Source: Paenibacillus sonchi (GTDB lineage Bacteria; Bacillota; Bacilli; Paenibacillales; Paenibacillaceae). From it: a DNA stretch of 64,000 nucleotides. The notes below the pieces were generated by a model that worked only from the letters and a program-made list of their open reading frames with translations, had not been told where the DNA came from and did no database searches. Positions 26,757 through 35,564 of this stretch are shown here, in pieces. The stretch spans positions 3,534,001 through 3,598,000 of the forward strand of contig NZ_CP068595.1 in NCBI RefSeq assembly GCF_016772475.1, written 5' to 3'. Positions within the stretch are counted from its first letter, which is position 1; each line of letters opens with the position of its first letter. Both the position numbers and the translations under genes were made by a program.

Positions 26757-26969
26757 ATCCAGCTAACAAAGCCACGAGAAGATGCCTATGGTACTTACAC
26801 ATTTTTTTGATGCTGCCCTACGACAAAATAAGTAGGTATAGTACTTCAGATATTTCTTGCAACCGGGCTGCGAGATGAAATGAGGGGGAAAGCACCTCTG
26901 ACATCTCTGCCTGCGTCTGCCTCCTCCAGCTCCCCCGACTCTTCCCGATACCCTCACAACTAAGCAGCA

Positions 26970-27550
26970 TTACTTGCCGCAGTCCATCCCGCCGCCATCG
27001 CGCCACCACCATCCCACCGCCGTCATCCCACGCAACATCTCATCGCGGTCCATCCCATCGCCGCTATCCCATCCCCGCCACCCTGCCGCTATCATTCCGC
27101 GCCACCATCCCGCCGCCGCATTCTCGCCACCGCCATTCCGCTCCATCTCACCGCTACCATCCCGCTGCCACCATCCCACCGCCACCATCCCGCTGCCACC
27201 ATCCCACCGCTGCCATCCCACCGCCACCATCCCGCCGCTGCCATTCCACGCCGCCATCCCGCCGCTGCCATTCCATGCCACCATCCTGCCATCCCGCGTC
27301 GCCATCCCACCGCCACCATCCCACCGCCGCCATCCTACCGCCGCTGCCATCGCGCCGCCACCATCTCACCGTCGCCACCCATGCCGCTATCATTTCGCGC
27401 CACCATCCCACCGCCACCATCCCGCCACCGCCATCCCGCTCCATCTCACCGCCGCCATTCCACGCCGCCATCCTGCCGCCACCATCTCCCCGCCGCCACC
27501 CCGCCGCTATCATTCCACCCCGCCATCCCGCCACCGCCTATGCCCCTGTG
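26970..27550. repeat. CCATCCCGCC/CCACCAT minisatellite
   Basis: Nearly 600 bp of CCACCATCCC, GCCGCCATCC and similar units with a loose 9-15 bp period. All three plus frames and several minus frames stay open only because of the low complexity, giving Pro/His- or Trp/Gly-rich nonsense. 26757-26969 and 27551-27744 show no gene. Confidence 0.85.
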
Positions 27551-27744
27551 CAAGCTAAACTCACCTTCAAATAGAAAAAGCGGCCGGAAATCATTAAGGT
27601 TGCGCAATTTTGCGTTATGTTTACTAACATGATTAATTAGTTTTTAATACTTTTTTCTTTCAAACTCCAGTAACTTTATTTATAATGTTACATAAAGTTA
27701 CACAAACGATGATTGCAACATCAATCTATAAAGGAGGGGTAGCG

Positions 27745-29319
27745 ATGCATCTTACGGTTGAAGAAGCGTTGTCCGTTTACCCTTTGTCTGAAGCGAAGCT
27801 GATTGCCGGTTCGAAGGGGAAACACCGGGTGATCAAATCTGTCAATGTAATGGACGCTCCCGATATCTCCGACTGGATCAAAGAAGGGGAGATGCTCCTT
27901 ACGACAGCTTATTTGATCAAGGACAGTCTGGAGGATGCTTCGGCTCTGCTCCAGACCTTGAACCGGCGCGGTTCGGCGGGGCTTGGCATCAAGCTGGGGC
28001 GTTTTTGGGACGCTGTGCCGGAGAAGCTGATTGCCGAAGCGGAAAAGATGAATTTTCCGCTGATTGAGCTGCCGTTCCAGTTCACCTTCTCGGACCAGAT
28101 GAACGGGCTGTTCCGTGCGGAGCTTACGCGCAGCACCAGTGTGCTACAGAGCATGATGGAGAAGCAGCGGAAGCTGATGCGTTTCGCCTTGCGCTCCGGA
28201 CGCAGCCGTCCGTTGTTCGAATCGGTATCTGAAGTGATCGGAACTCCGCTCGCTGTAGTCAGCGCCCGCGGGGATGTGGTGTTCAATAATTCGGACAACG
28301 CTGTACCACAGCTGCTGGAAGGCTGGCCCTGGCAAAGCCGGAATCAGCGCTTCCGGATCGGTGACAAGACCGGGTTCAGGCTTCCATTGCTGCAGGGCGG
28401 TAAGTGCTCCGGCTATCTTTTATACTGCTCCATTGATCCATTACTGCTGCCGGTGGAAGAAAGTTTGTTCGTCCAGGGAGCCGAGCTGATCTCCTATCAT
28501 CTTCATTCGGGTTATGAGGATTACTTCGAGCATGCCGGGCATAGGGAGTTCAGCGGGCTCCTGCGGCTCTGCCTGAACGGCGGAATGCCCTGTGCTGAAA
28601 TGGCGCAGGCTGCTTCCAAGCTGGAAGTGGGGCTGCTGCAGGCACCGTTTCAGCTGATGCTTACCGATACGGTCGCCTCCGGGGATGCACGCCAGACCGA
28701 ACTGCATCGTTTGAAAGAAGAATATCTGGAACATCCGCTGCTGCGCGATCTGAACGGCATCCATGTAATGATGAATGAAGGCCTGGTATCACTGTATCCG
28801 GCGGAGCCGTACAGTCCTGAGCAGTTCCGGGAACTGGTTAATGCCTGTTTTGGAAATTTAAAATTCGATAAGGGTTATTATCCCCGGGCTGCGCTCAGCA
28901 GCGCTAAGGTCAAACCGGAAGGGTTGAAGGAGGCTTTTGCCGAGATTAAGGAGTGTATGGAGATGTTCCAGCATTGGGGAGCACACGGAAATGTTGTACA
29001 CTACCGGCAGCTTGAGCTGAATCTGCTGCTTGGCCAGATCCCGGCAGAAACGATGGAGAAATACTGCAACAGCAGCCTGCGGGGCCTGCAAAGCCGGGAA
29101 CCGGAGTATGTCAGGGAGATGCTGCATACGCTGGAGGTCTATCTGGAGAATGACGGACATGTAAATGAGACGGCCAAAAAGCTGTTTATTCACCGCAATA
29201 CCGCCACTTACCGGATCGAGAAGCTAAGCGAGCTGCTGGATGTGGATTTCAAAAAAATCAATGACCTGATGCGCCTGAAGCTGGTGTTTATTTTCCGGAA
29301 AATGCTGGAGCGAGAATGA
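27745..29319 (+). CDS. pucR: PucR family transcriptional regulator of the purine cluster
   Basis: A 524-residue activator/repressor of the PucR/CdaR group. The N-terminal PucR domain (about residues 1-125) starts LTVEEALSVYPLSEAKLIAGSKGK and includes VMDAPDISDWIKEGEMLLTTAY. The C-terminal HTH of the family is clear: ETAKKLFIHRNTATYRIEKLSELL. ATG 27745 has AAAGGAGGGG six bases upstream; an upstream extension of 20 codons has no site. It precedes and reads toward the purine transporter and ureide genes, as PucR does in purine catabolism, so control of those genes by a purine metabolite is the natural inference. Confidence 0.88.
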   Translation: MHLTVEEALSVYPLSEAKLIAGSKGKHRVIKSVNVMDAPDISDWIKEGEMLLTTAYLIKDSLEDASALLQTLNRRGSAGLGIKLGRFWDAVPEKLIAEAEKMNFPLIELPFQFTFSDQMNGLFRAELTRSTSVLQSMMEKQRKLMRFALRSGRSRPLFESVSEVIGTPLAVVSARGDVVFNNSDNAVPQLLEGWPWQSRNQRFRIGDKTGFRLPLLQGGKCSGYLLYCSIDPLLLPVEESLFVQGAELISYHLHSGYEDYFEHAGHREFSGLLRLCLNGGMPCAEMAQAASKLEVGLLQAPFQLMLTDTVASGDARQTELHRLKEEYLEHPLLRDLNGIHVMMNEGLVSLYPAEPYSPEQFRELVNACFGNLKFDKGYYPRAALSSAKVKPEGLKEAFAEIKECMEMFQHWGAHGNVVHYRQLELNLLLGQIPAETMEKYCNSSLRGLQSREPEYVREMLHTLEVYLENDGHVNETAKKLFIHRNTATYRIEKLSELLDVDFKKINDLMRLKLVFIFRKMLERE

Positions 29320-29340
29320 GGGGGATACGTGTCTATTTAA

Positions 29341-29441
29341 GCAGGGTGCTGTAATTCCCCGACGATGTGCCCAACGTCAAATAACCGGCGCCCGGAGGCG
29401 GAAAATCTGTATGCCGGTGGGGTGCGACCCCGGGTTCCTGC
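29341..29441 (+). other. Possible structured RNA between pucR and the transporter
   Basis: GCAGG (29341-29345) and CCTGC (29437-29441) could close a junction that holds GACG/CGTC (29361-29378), ACCGGC/GCCGGT (29384-29418) and GGGGT-GCG-ACCCC (29419-29431). I cannot match it to a known riboswitch. It lies upstream of the promoter at 29576, so it would be in the pucR 3' region unless an earlier promoter exists. Confidence 0.35.
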
Positions 29442-29575
29442 AGCAGCAACTGGCATGAAAATCGCTGGCCCTCAATATAATGTCATGAAATATCACGTAT
29501 TTTATGTATTCTAGTGCGCTCTGCACAAAATAAACAGCAGTTCTTATCAGATGGCACAAACGTATGTTATATAAA

Positions 29576-29604
29576 TTTACGCGGATGCTGCGGCTCAGTA
29601 TAGT
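29576..29604 (+). promoter_or_regulatory. Promoter of the purine transporter operon
   Basis: TTTACG and TATAGT are separated by 17 bp, 56 bp upstream of the lipoprotein start. The surrounding DNA is AT-rich. Confidence 0.55.
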
Positions 29605-29659
29605 AGAGATACATTAATGGCAGCAGCTATGATGGGAGATTTACTGAAGGAGGAGAATT

Positions 29660-30832
29660 ATGAAAAAAAGGGGTCAGGCACTATCGTTCAGCTTCGCAAT
29701 AATGTTCCTGTTGGCGGTGGTTTTGGCAGGTTGCGGCAGCAACAATAATTCCGGCACAAACGCTGGCGGCACAGAAGCTCCGGCGGCATCGAACGCGGGC
29801 ACAGCGACAGAGGCGGCAGCAGCAACAGAGCCGGCAGCAGAGAAGCCGAGGGTTGCTTTTGTCTACATTGGACCTCCGGGTGACGGCGGATATACGTATC
29901 AGCATGATCAAGGCCGCCTGTATATGGAAAAGGAGCTGGGCATTAAGGCGGACACTGTGGAAAATGTTCCGGAAAGCGCCGATGCCGAACGCATCATCAC
30001 CGAGCTTGCCCAGAATCATGACATTGTATTTACAACGAGCTTCGGGTATATGGACTACACCCTTAACGTAGCCAATAAATTTCCAAAGGTGAAATTCCTG
30101 CATGCTTCCGGCTACAAAACAGCCGCCAACATGGGAACGTACTTCGGCAAAAACTATCAGGGCAGCTACCTGGCCGGTATCGCAGCCGGAAAAATGACCA
30201 AAAAGAATCACCTGGGTTACGTGGGAGCCTTCCCGATCAGTGAGGTGATTTATAATCTTAACGCCTTCACATTGGGCGCGCAAAGCGTAAATCCCGATGT
30301 AAAGGTGGATGTAGTCTGGACGAATACCTGGTATGACCCGGCAACGGAGCGCCAGGCGGCAATCAGTCTTTTGGATAAAGGTGCAGATGTGCTGCTGGCT
30401 TACCAGGATTCGCCTGCCACGCTGCAGGCTGCGGCTGAACGCGGTGCTTTTGCCGGGGGGAATGACTCTGACATGGGCAAATACGGGCCGGATCATTATC
30501 TGACCAACCCTGTATGGAACTGGGGCCCTTATTATGTGAAGGCTGTACAATCTGTTATGGACGGAACCTGGAAGAGCGAGCAGTATTCCGGGGATATGGC
30601 GGATGGCATGATCGATATTGCGCCATTCGGCAGCAAGGTTCCGGATGATGTGAAGAAGCTCGTGGAGGATGCCAAAGCCAAAATTATCAGCGGAGAGCTG
30701 GATATATTCACAGGTCCTATCTCTGACAACCAGGGCAAGGTGCAGGTTCAGGAAGGCCAAAAGCTGACGCTTGATGAGGTTCTGTCCATGAACTGGCTGG
30801 CCAAAGGCATTGAAGGCACCATCCCGAAATAA
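29660..30832 (+). CDS. BMP family lipoprotein, purine/nucleoside binding protein
   Basis: Extracellular solute-binding lipoprotein of the BMP/Med/PnrA family, 390 residues. The signal ends in a lipobox (VVLAGCGS), then a 30-residue Ala/Thr/Glu linker, then the domain starting RVAFVYIGPPGDGGYTYQHDQGR. FTTSFGYMD, GYVGAF and YQDSP are family stretches around the ligand pocket. This family binds nucleosides or purines. Two permeases and a double ATPase follow, and ureide enzymes lie downstream, so a purine ligand is likely. It has its own promoter and AAGGAGGAG before the ATG. Confidence 0.9.
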   Translation: MKKRGQALSFSFAIMFLLAVVLAGCGSNNNSGTNAGGTEAPAASNAGTATEAAAATEPAAEKPRVAFVYIGPPGDGGYTYQHDQGRLYMEKELGIKADTVENVPESADAERIITELAQNHDIVFTTSFGYMDYTLNVANKFPKVKFLHASGYKTAANMGTYFGKNYQGSYLAGIAAGKMTKKNHLGYVGAFPISEVIYNLNAFTLGAQSVNPDVKVDVVWTNTWYDPATERQAAISLLDKGADVLLAYQDSPATLQAAAERGAFAGGNDSDMGKYGPDHYLTNPVWNWGPYYVKAVQSVMDGTWKSEQYSGDMADGMIDIAPFGSKVPDDVKKLVEDAKAKIISGELDIFTGPISDNQGKVQVQEGQKLTLDEVLSMNWLAKGIEGTIPK

Positions 30833-30938
30833 CGCTGAAACCAAATGAATTACGCAAGGCCTTATGGGTGGGGCGGGTGCCGTACAGACGGAACCTTCCC
30901 CACCCGTCCTACAACTATAAGGAAAGGAGCGTCCCACT

Positions 30939-32471
30939 ATGCAGGACCCTTCGGTTGAGATGCGCGGGATCGTGAAGAAATTCGGTTCTGTAACGGCAAG
31001 CGATCAAGTCGATTTTTCGGCAAATGCGGGTGAGATTCATGCGCTGCTTGGTGAGAACGGAGCAGGTAAAAGCACAGTCATGAGTATGCTCTCAGGGGTG
31101 TACAGAGCGGATGAGGGTGAAATTCTCCTTCACGGCCAGCCGGCCAAAATCCGTTCCCCCAAAGATGCTGCACTTCTTGGCGTCGGCATGGTTTTTCAAA
31201 ACTTCAGACTGGTGCAAAGCCTCACGGCAGCGGAAAATATCGTGCTTGGCGAAAAGTCGTCTTTCTGGCGGGGGAGCAAATGGATTAAAAACAAACATAG
31301 GGAAATTGAAGCTCTGGCAGAGCAATTCGGGCTGATGTTCCCGGTGGACCGTCCGGTCTGGCAGCTGTCCGTCGGCGAGCAGCAGCGTGTGGAGATCGTT
31401 AAGACACTCTACCGGGGGGCGGAGATCATCATTTTGGATGAACCTACCTCGGTATTAACTCCCGGCGAGGCGGAACAGCTGTTTGCGACCCTGCAGGTCA
31501 TGAAGCAGGCCGGCAAGACGGTGATCATGACTACGCATAAAATGAAGGAGGTTATGGCCTCCTCTGACCGCATTTCTGTTATGCGCAAAGGTAAAATGAT
31601 AGCTACGCTGGCTACTTCCGGGACCGATGAGCTGGAGCTGGCGCAGCTGATGGTAGGGCGTGAGGTTGAAATCACCCGCCGGGAACGTGAAGCTGCGCCC
31701 GGTAAGCCGCTCCTGGTTGTCAGCAATCTGGAAGTTACTGCCGACCATGGCCGCAAGGCGCTGGACGGGATGTCGCTTCAAGTATGCGAAGGGGAGATTG
31801 TGGGGGTTGCCGGAGTGGCCGGCAATGGACAAAAGGAATTGGCAGAGGTATTGACAGGGCTTAGAACCTGGAAGAACGGCGATATCATATTTGATGGCGG
31901 ACCGGTAAAATCGGCTTCGGTACGGGGGGCCATTGATTCGGGAATCTCCCATGTGCCGGAGAACCGGATGAAGAGCGGCCTCGCCGGACGCCTGGGCTCC
32001 GTGGATAACCTGCTGTTCAAGTCTTACCGCAGCAGCGGCCACTCCAAATTCGGATTCCTGAAGGCGGCCAAAAACCGCTCCTGGTCACAGGAGCTTGTCG
32101 AACGCTTCAATGTTAAGACGCCTGCGCTGGATACACCGGTACAGCAGTTATCCGGAGGCAATCAGCAGAAGCTGCTGTTCGCCCGCGAGGTCAGCCACCA
32201 GCCGAAGCTGATGGTTGCCGTCCATCCTACGCAAGGGCTGGATGTAGGTGCTACTGCAGGTGTGCATGAGCTGCTGATGGAGCTGCGCAGCACAGGCAGC
32301 GGAGTATTGCTGATTTCGGAGGATCTGGATGAACTGCTCCAGCTCTCTGACCGGATTCTGGTGATCTATAACGGTTCGATTATAGGAGAGAGCGATCATG
32401 AGCATGCGGACCGGGAGCATATCGGCCTGCTCATGGCCGGAATCCGGAGCAAGGAGGCAAGTGCCATATGA
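30939..32471 (+). CDS. ABC transporter ATPase (two nucleotide-binding domains)
   Basis: A 510-residue double ATPase of the YufO/NupO (ribose-type) group that drives uptake for the BMP lipoprotein. Domain 1 has Walker A GENGAGKST, signature LSVGEQQRVEI and Walker B IIILDEPTSVLT. Domain 2 has a degenerate Walker A (GVAGNGQKE) and signature LSGGNQQKLLFAR with LMVAVHPTQGLD in place of a canonical Walker B, which is normal for the second half of this family. The last bases overlap the next gene by four (ATGA). Confidence 0.93.
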   Translation: MQDPSVEMRGIVKKFGSVTASDQVDFSANAGEIHALLGENGAGKSTVMSMLSGVYRADEGEILLHGQPAKIRSPKDAALLGVGMVFQNFRLVQSLTAAENIVLGEKSSFWRGSKWIKNKHREIEALAEQFGLMFPVDRPVWQLSVGEQQRVEIVKTLYRGAEIIILDEPTSVLTPGEAEQLFATLQVMKQAGKTVIMTTHKMKEVMASSDRISVMRKGKMIATLATSGTDELELAQLMVGREVEITRREREAAPGKPLLVVSNLEVTADHGRKALDGMSLQVCEGEIVGVAGVAGNGQKELAEVLTGLRTWKNGDIIFDGGPVKSASVRGAIDSGISHVPENRMKSGLAGRLGSVDNLLFKSYRSSGHSKFGFLKAAKNRSWSQELVERFNVKTPALDTPVQQLSGGNQQKLLFAREVSHQPKLMVAVHPTQGLDVGATAGVHELLMELRSTGSGVLLISEDLDELLQLSDRILVIYNGSIIGESDHEHADREHIGLLMAGIRSKEASAI

Positions 32472-33565
32472 GTTCCAAACTGCTGAATTCTGTTCCGGCT
32501 AAATCCGCCAGACGGCTCCCGATACGTCTGGAGTATGATGCAAGCCGCACCCGCTCTCCCTGGTGGTCGCCGATTCTGTCCATCATCCTGGCGCTTTTGC
32601 TCTGCGCGGTATTCATTGCCGCCAACGGCATGAGTCCGGTTACCGTATACGACAAAATGTTCCGCGGGGCCTTCGGCACCTCTTACGGCATTACGGAGAC
32701 GATGGTCAAAGCGATACCGCTGCTGCTCTGCGGACTTGGTATCGCTGTTGCGTACCGGATTTCTGTATGGAATATCGGTGCGGAAGGCCAGCTTACCGTT
32801 GGGGCAATGGCTGCTACGGCGGTGACCATTTATTTTCCCGGCCTGTCTTCCTTCTGGTCCATTGCCCTGATGCTGGTGTTCGGAACAGCCGCCGGAGCGC
32901 TCTGGGGGCTCATGACGGCAATTCCGCGGACCCATTTCGGCGTCAATGAGCTGATTACCTCGCTGATGCTGAATTATGTGGCCCTGCTCGCGCTGGATTA
33001 TGTAGTGTTTGGTCCCTGGAAGGACCCTAAGGGCTTCAACTTTCCGGGCTCACCTATGTTCACCGCTGCCCAGTCGCTGCCGGTCCTGGGGACTACAAGG
33101 CTGCATATCGGGCTGATCTTTGGCCTGGTAGCAGTAGCCATCTATTATCTGATGATCCGCTTTACCCGCTGGGGCTATGAGCTGCGGCTGATTGGCGCCA
33201 ACCCTACCGCTGCACGTTATGCTGGGATTCACATCAAAAAGCACATTATTATCGTCATGCTGATCAGCGGCGGTCTGGCTGGCATCGCGGGAATGGCTGA
33301 GGTTTCCGGGGTCACCCACAAGCTGATGCAGGGAATCTCACCGGGTTACGGCTATACGGCGATCATTGTCGCCTGGCTTGCCAAGCTGAATCCGCTTGGT
33401 CTGATCGTCACCTCAGTCCTGTTCGGCGGCCTCATTGTCGGCGGCTACAGTGTACAGACTATCGGGCTGCCTTCGTCCATTTCGGAAATGCTGCAGGGCG
33501 CAATCCTGTTTTTCCTGATTGCCGGCGATATGATCCACCGTTTTCGCATCCGCCGGAATGCATAG
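32468..33565 (+). CDS. ABC transporter permease 1 (nucleoside/purine uptake)
   Basis: A 365-residue inner-membrane permease of the BPD_transp_2 type (YufP/NupP-like) with about nine to ten helices. Family features include VAYRISVWNIGAEGQLTVGA, LITSLMLNY and RLIGANPTAARYAGI, the cytoplasmic coupling loop. Start overlaps the ATPase stop by four bases, so translation is coupled. Confidence 0.92.
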   Translation: MSSKLLNSVPAKSARRLPIRLEYDASRTRSPWWSPILSIILALLLCAVFIAANGMSPVTVYDKMFRGAFGTSYGITETMVKAIPLLLCGLGIAVAYRISVWNIGAEGQLTVGAMAATAVTIYFPGLSSFWSIALMLVFGTAAGALWGLMTAIPRTHFGVNELITSLMLNYVALLALDYVVFGPWKDPKGFNFPGSPMFTAAQSLPVLGTTRLHIGLIFGLVAVAIYYLMIRFTRWGYELRLIGANPTAARYAGIHIKKHIIIVMLISGGLAGIAGMAEVSGVTHKLMQGISPGYGYTAIIVAWLAKLNPLGLIVTSVLFGGLIVGGYSVQTIGLPSSISEMLQGAILFFLIAGDMIHRFRIRRNA

Positions 33566-33595
33566 CAGCATCCTCTTAGAGAAGGGAGCTTAACC

Positions 33596-34525
33596 ATGGA
33601 TTTCACAACACAGTTATTAATAGCCGCCATATCCGCCGGGACACCGCTGCTCCTTGCTACACTCGGCGGTATCCTGAATGAGCGGGCGGGCATCATCCAG
33701 CTGGGTGCCGAAGGGCTGATGCTGATGGGGGCGGTCACAACCTGTATGGTCTACATCCGCAGTGGGAACCTGCTGCTTGCCCTGCTTGCGGCCATTGCTG
33801 TAACCGCCGTATTGGGTCTGGTCCATGCCTTCCTGTGTGTTACCCTGCGCGCGAACCAGACCATGTCCGGCCTGGCGATGACGCTGTTTGGCAGTGGTCT
33901 CAGCGCTTACTTAGGCAAGTCCATCAGCGGCATTCCGCTGCCGGGGACTTCGCCCAAGCTGGATCTGGGCTGGGTAAAGGGGATTCCGGTGGCTGGAGAT
34001 ATTTTTGGCCGGATGGATGGTCTGACCTGGTTCAGCCTGCTGCTGGTGCTGGTTCTGCATCTCCTGATCCACCGCACGTCCTGGGGTCTGCATTTGCGGG
34101 CGGTCGGAGACAGTCCGGCGACAGCGGATGTTATGGGCATTCGTGTGCAGCTGATCCGTTACAGTTATATCACCGCCGGGACAGCGCTGATGGGTCTGGC
34201 AGGTGCCGATATGGTGCTCGCCTATGCGCCGACATGGAATGAAGGGCTGACAGCAGGCCGGGGCTGGATTGCGGTGGGCCTCGTCATCTTCGCGAGATGG
34301 AATCCGCTGCGTGCATTATTCTGTGCCTATTTCTTCGGGGCGCTCGATTCACTGGGCTTCCGCATCCAACTGCTCGGCAGTATGATTCCGCCATATTTCC
34401 TCAAGATGATACCGTACGTGGTAACCATCCTGGTGCTCATGTACCTCGGTTACCGCAACCGCAACAAGCCATCCGGCACACCGGAATCCCTGGGCACGCC
34501 GTACATTCGTGAGCAGCGGTTCTGA
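33596..34525 (+). CDS. ABC transporter permease 2 (nucleoside/purine uptake)
   Basis: A 309-residue second permease of the same type (YufQ/NupQ-like), heterodimer partner of the preceding one. Family stretches are LLATLGGILNERAGIIQLGAEGLMLMGA near the N-terminus and RAVGDSPATADVMGIRV. AGAAGGGAG lies before the ATG and only 30 bases separate it from the first permease. Confidence 0.92.
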   Translation: MDFTTQLLIAAISAGTPLLLATLGGILNERAGIIQLGAEGLMLMGAVTTCMVYIRSGNLLLALLAAIAVTAVLGLVHAFLCVTLRANQTMSGLAMTLFGSGLSAYLGKSISGIPLPGTSPKLDLGWVKGIPVAGDIFGRMDGLTWFSLLLVLVLHLLIHRTSWGLHLRAVGDSPATADVMGIRVQLIRYSYITAGTALMGLAGADMVLAYAPTWNEGLTAGRGWIAVGLVIFARWNPLRALFCAYFFGALDSLGFRIQLLGSMIPPYFLKMIPYVVTILVLMYLGYRNRNKPSGTPESLGTPYIREQRF

Positions 34526-34638
34526 ATCCCCCATCCGCAGCAGATAAATAAGTAGAGGATTGAATGCAGAGAGTGGGCTTATCTGGCATTAAACAGGATT
34601 ATTTACGAATGAGAATAACCGGAGGAAGAGGGGAGCCC

Positions 34639-35163
34639 ATGACGACACCGCCTTTATTGTGGACACTGGAAGAGATTAACCGTATGAGCAAGGAGGAATT
34701 TGTAGCGAACCTCGGCGGGATCTTTGAACATTCGCCATGGGTGGCGGAAGGTGCCTATAAGCATATTCCGTTTCAATCCGCTGCCCAGCTGCACGGCATG
34801 ATGCTGGCTACTGCGCGAAATGCGGAGCACAGCCGGGTAGAAGCGCTTCTGCGTGCACACCCGGATCTGGCGACCCGGCTCCAGGTGAGCCCTTTGTCGG
34901 AGTCAGAGCAGCAGGGGGCGGGGCTGGACCGTCTGAGCCCGGAAGAATTTGCAAGGCTTACGGAATTGAACGCGGCGTACACGGAGAAATTCCGCTTTCC
35001 TTTTATCCTGGCCGTGCGCGGCAAGGATAAGGATGACATCATCCAGTCCATTGAAGCGCGGCTGAACCGTTCACAAGAGGAAGAGTGGGAGCAGGCGCTT
35101 GCCGAGATCGGCAAAATTACCGCCTTCCGTCTGAATGATCTGATCCGGGAGAAGGAAGCATGA
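34639..35163 (+). CDS. uraD: OHCU decarboxylase (uricolytic step 3)
   Basis: Decarboxylates 2-oxo-4-hydroxy-4-carboxy-5-ureidoimidazoline to S-allantoin. The 174-residue helical protein has the catalytic His in FEHSPWVAEGAY, the HPDLA segment, SPEEFARLTELNAAYTEKFRFPFILAVRG with the conserved Glu, Asn, Arg and Phe residues, and a C-terminal EIGKITAFRL. In Bacillus subtilis this activity is fused to uricase in PucL; here it is free-standing. ATG 34639 follows GGAAGAGGGGAG; the frame is open 25 codons further without a site. Confidence 0.92.
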   Translation: MTTPPLLWTLEEINRMSKEEFVANLGGIFEHSPWVAEGAYKHIPFQSAAQLHGMMLATARNAEHSRVEALLRAHPDLATRLQVSPLSESEQQGAGLDRLSPEEFARLTELNAAYTEKFRFPFILAVRGKDKDDIIQSIEARLNRSQEEEWEQALAEIGKITAFRLNDLIREKEA

Positions 35164-35528
35164 GCGGGCGCTTGACGACTCATGTGCTGGACCTGTCGCG
35201 GGGACTGCCGGCTGCAGGCATGAAGCTGCAGCTTTGGAATCTTGCGGAAGGTACGGGGAAGCTGCTGCGGGAAGCGGAGACGAATGATGACGGCAGGCTG
35301 GATGCTCCGCTGCTGGAAGGAGCGGAGCTGGTTCCCGGCTGCTATGAGCTGCTGTTCATGGCAGGGGATTATTTTCGCGGCGGCAGGCTGGAGGGACGGC
35401 TCGGCGATGAAGAGGGCTTTTTCCTCGAGCAGATCCCGATCCGGTTCAATATCACCCATGCTGCAGGGCATTATCATGTTCCGCTGCTTGTTGCGCCCGG
35501 AGGATACAGTACATACCGGGGAAGCTGA
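35160..35528 (+). CDS. uraH: 5-hydroxyisourate hydrolase
   Basis: Transthyretin-like enzyme that opens 5-hydroxyisourate to OHCU. The 122 residues contain the three family signatures: LTTHVLDLSRG at the N-terminus, TNDDGR in the middle and the C-terminal YRGS tetrapeptide. The start overlaps uraD by four bases, so the two consecutive steps are translationally coupled. Confidence 0.95.
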   Translation: MSGRLTTHVLDLSRGLPAAGMKLQLWNLAEGTGKLLREAETNDDGRLDAPLLEGAELVPGCYELLFMAGDYFRGGRLEGRLGDEEGFFLEQIPIRFNITHAAGHYHVPLLVAPGGYSTYRGS

Positions 35529-35564
35529 GAAGAGCAGGAGTAAATGACCGGAGGTGACCGATTC

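Noticed and set aside
26974..27558. 194-codon Pro/His-rich frame and its minus-strand partners
   Set aside because: Several frames are open at once because the DNA is a minisatellite; no ribosome binding site.
29341..29441. FMN riboswitch because of CAGGGTG...AATTCCC
   Set aside because: The remaining conserved FMN aptamer blocks are missing and the genes are not flavin-related.
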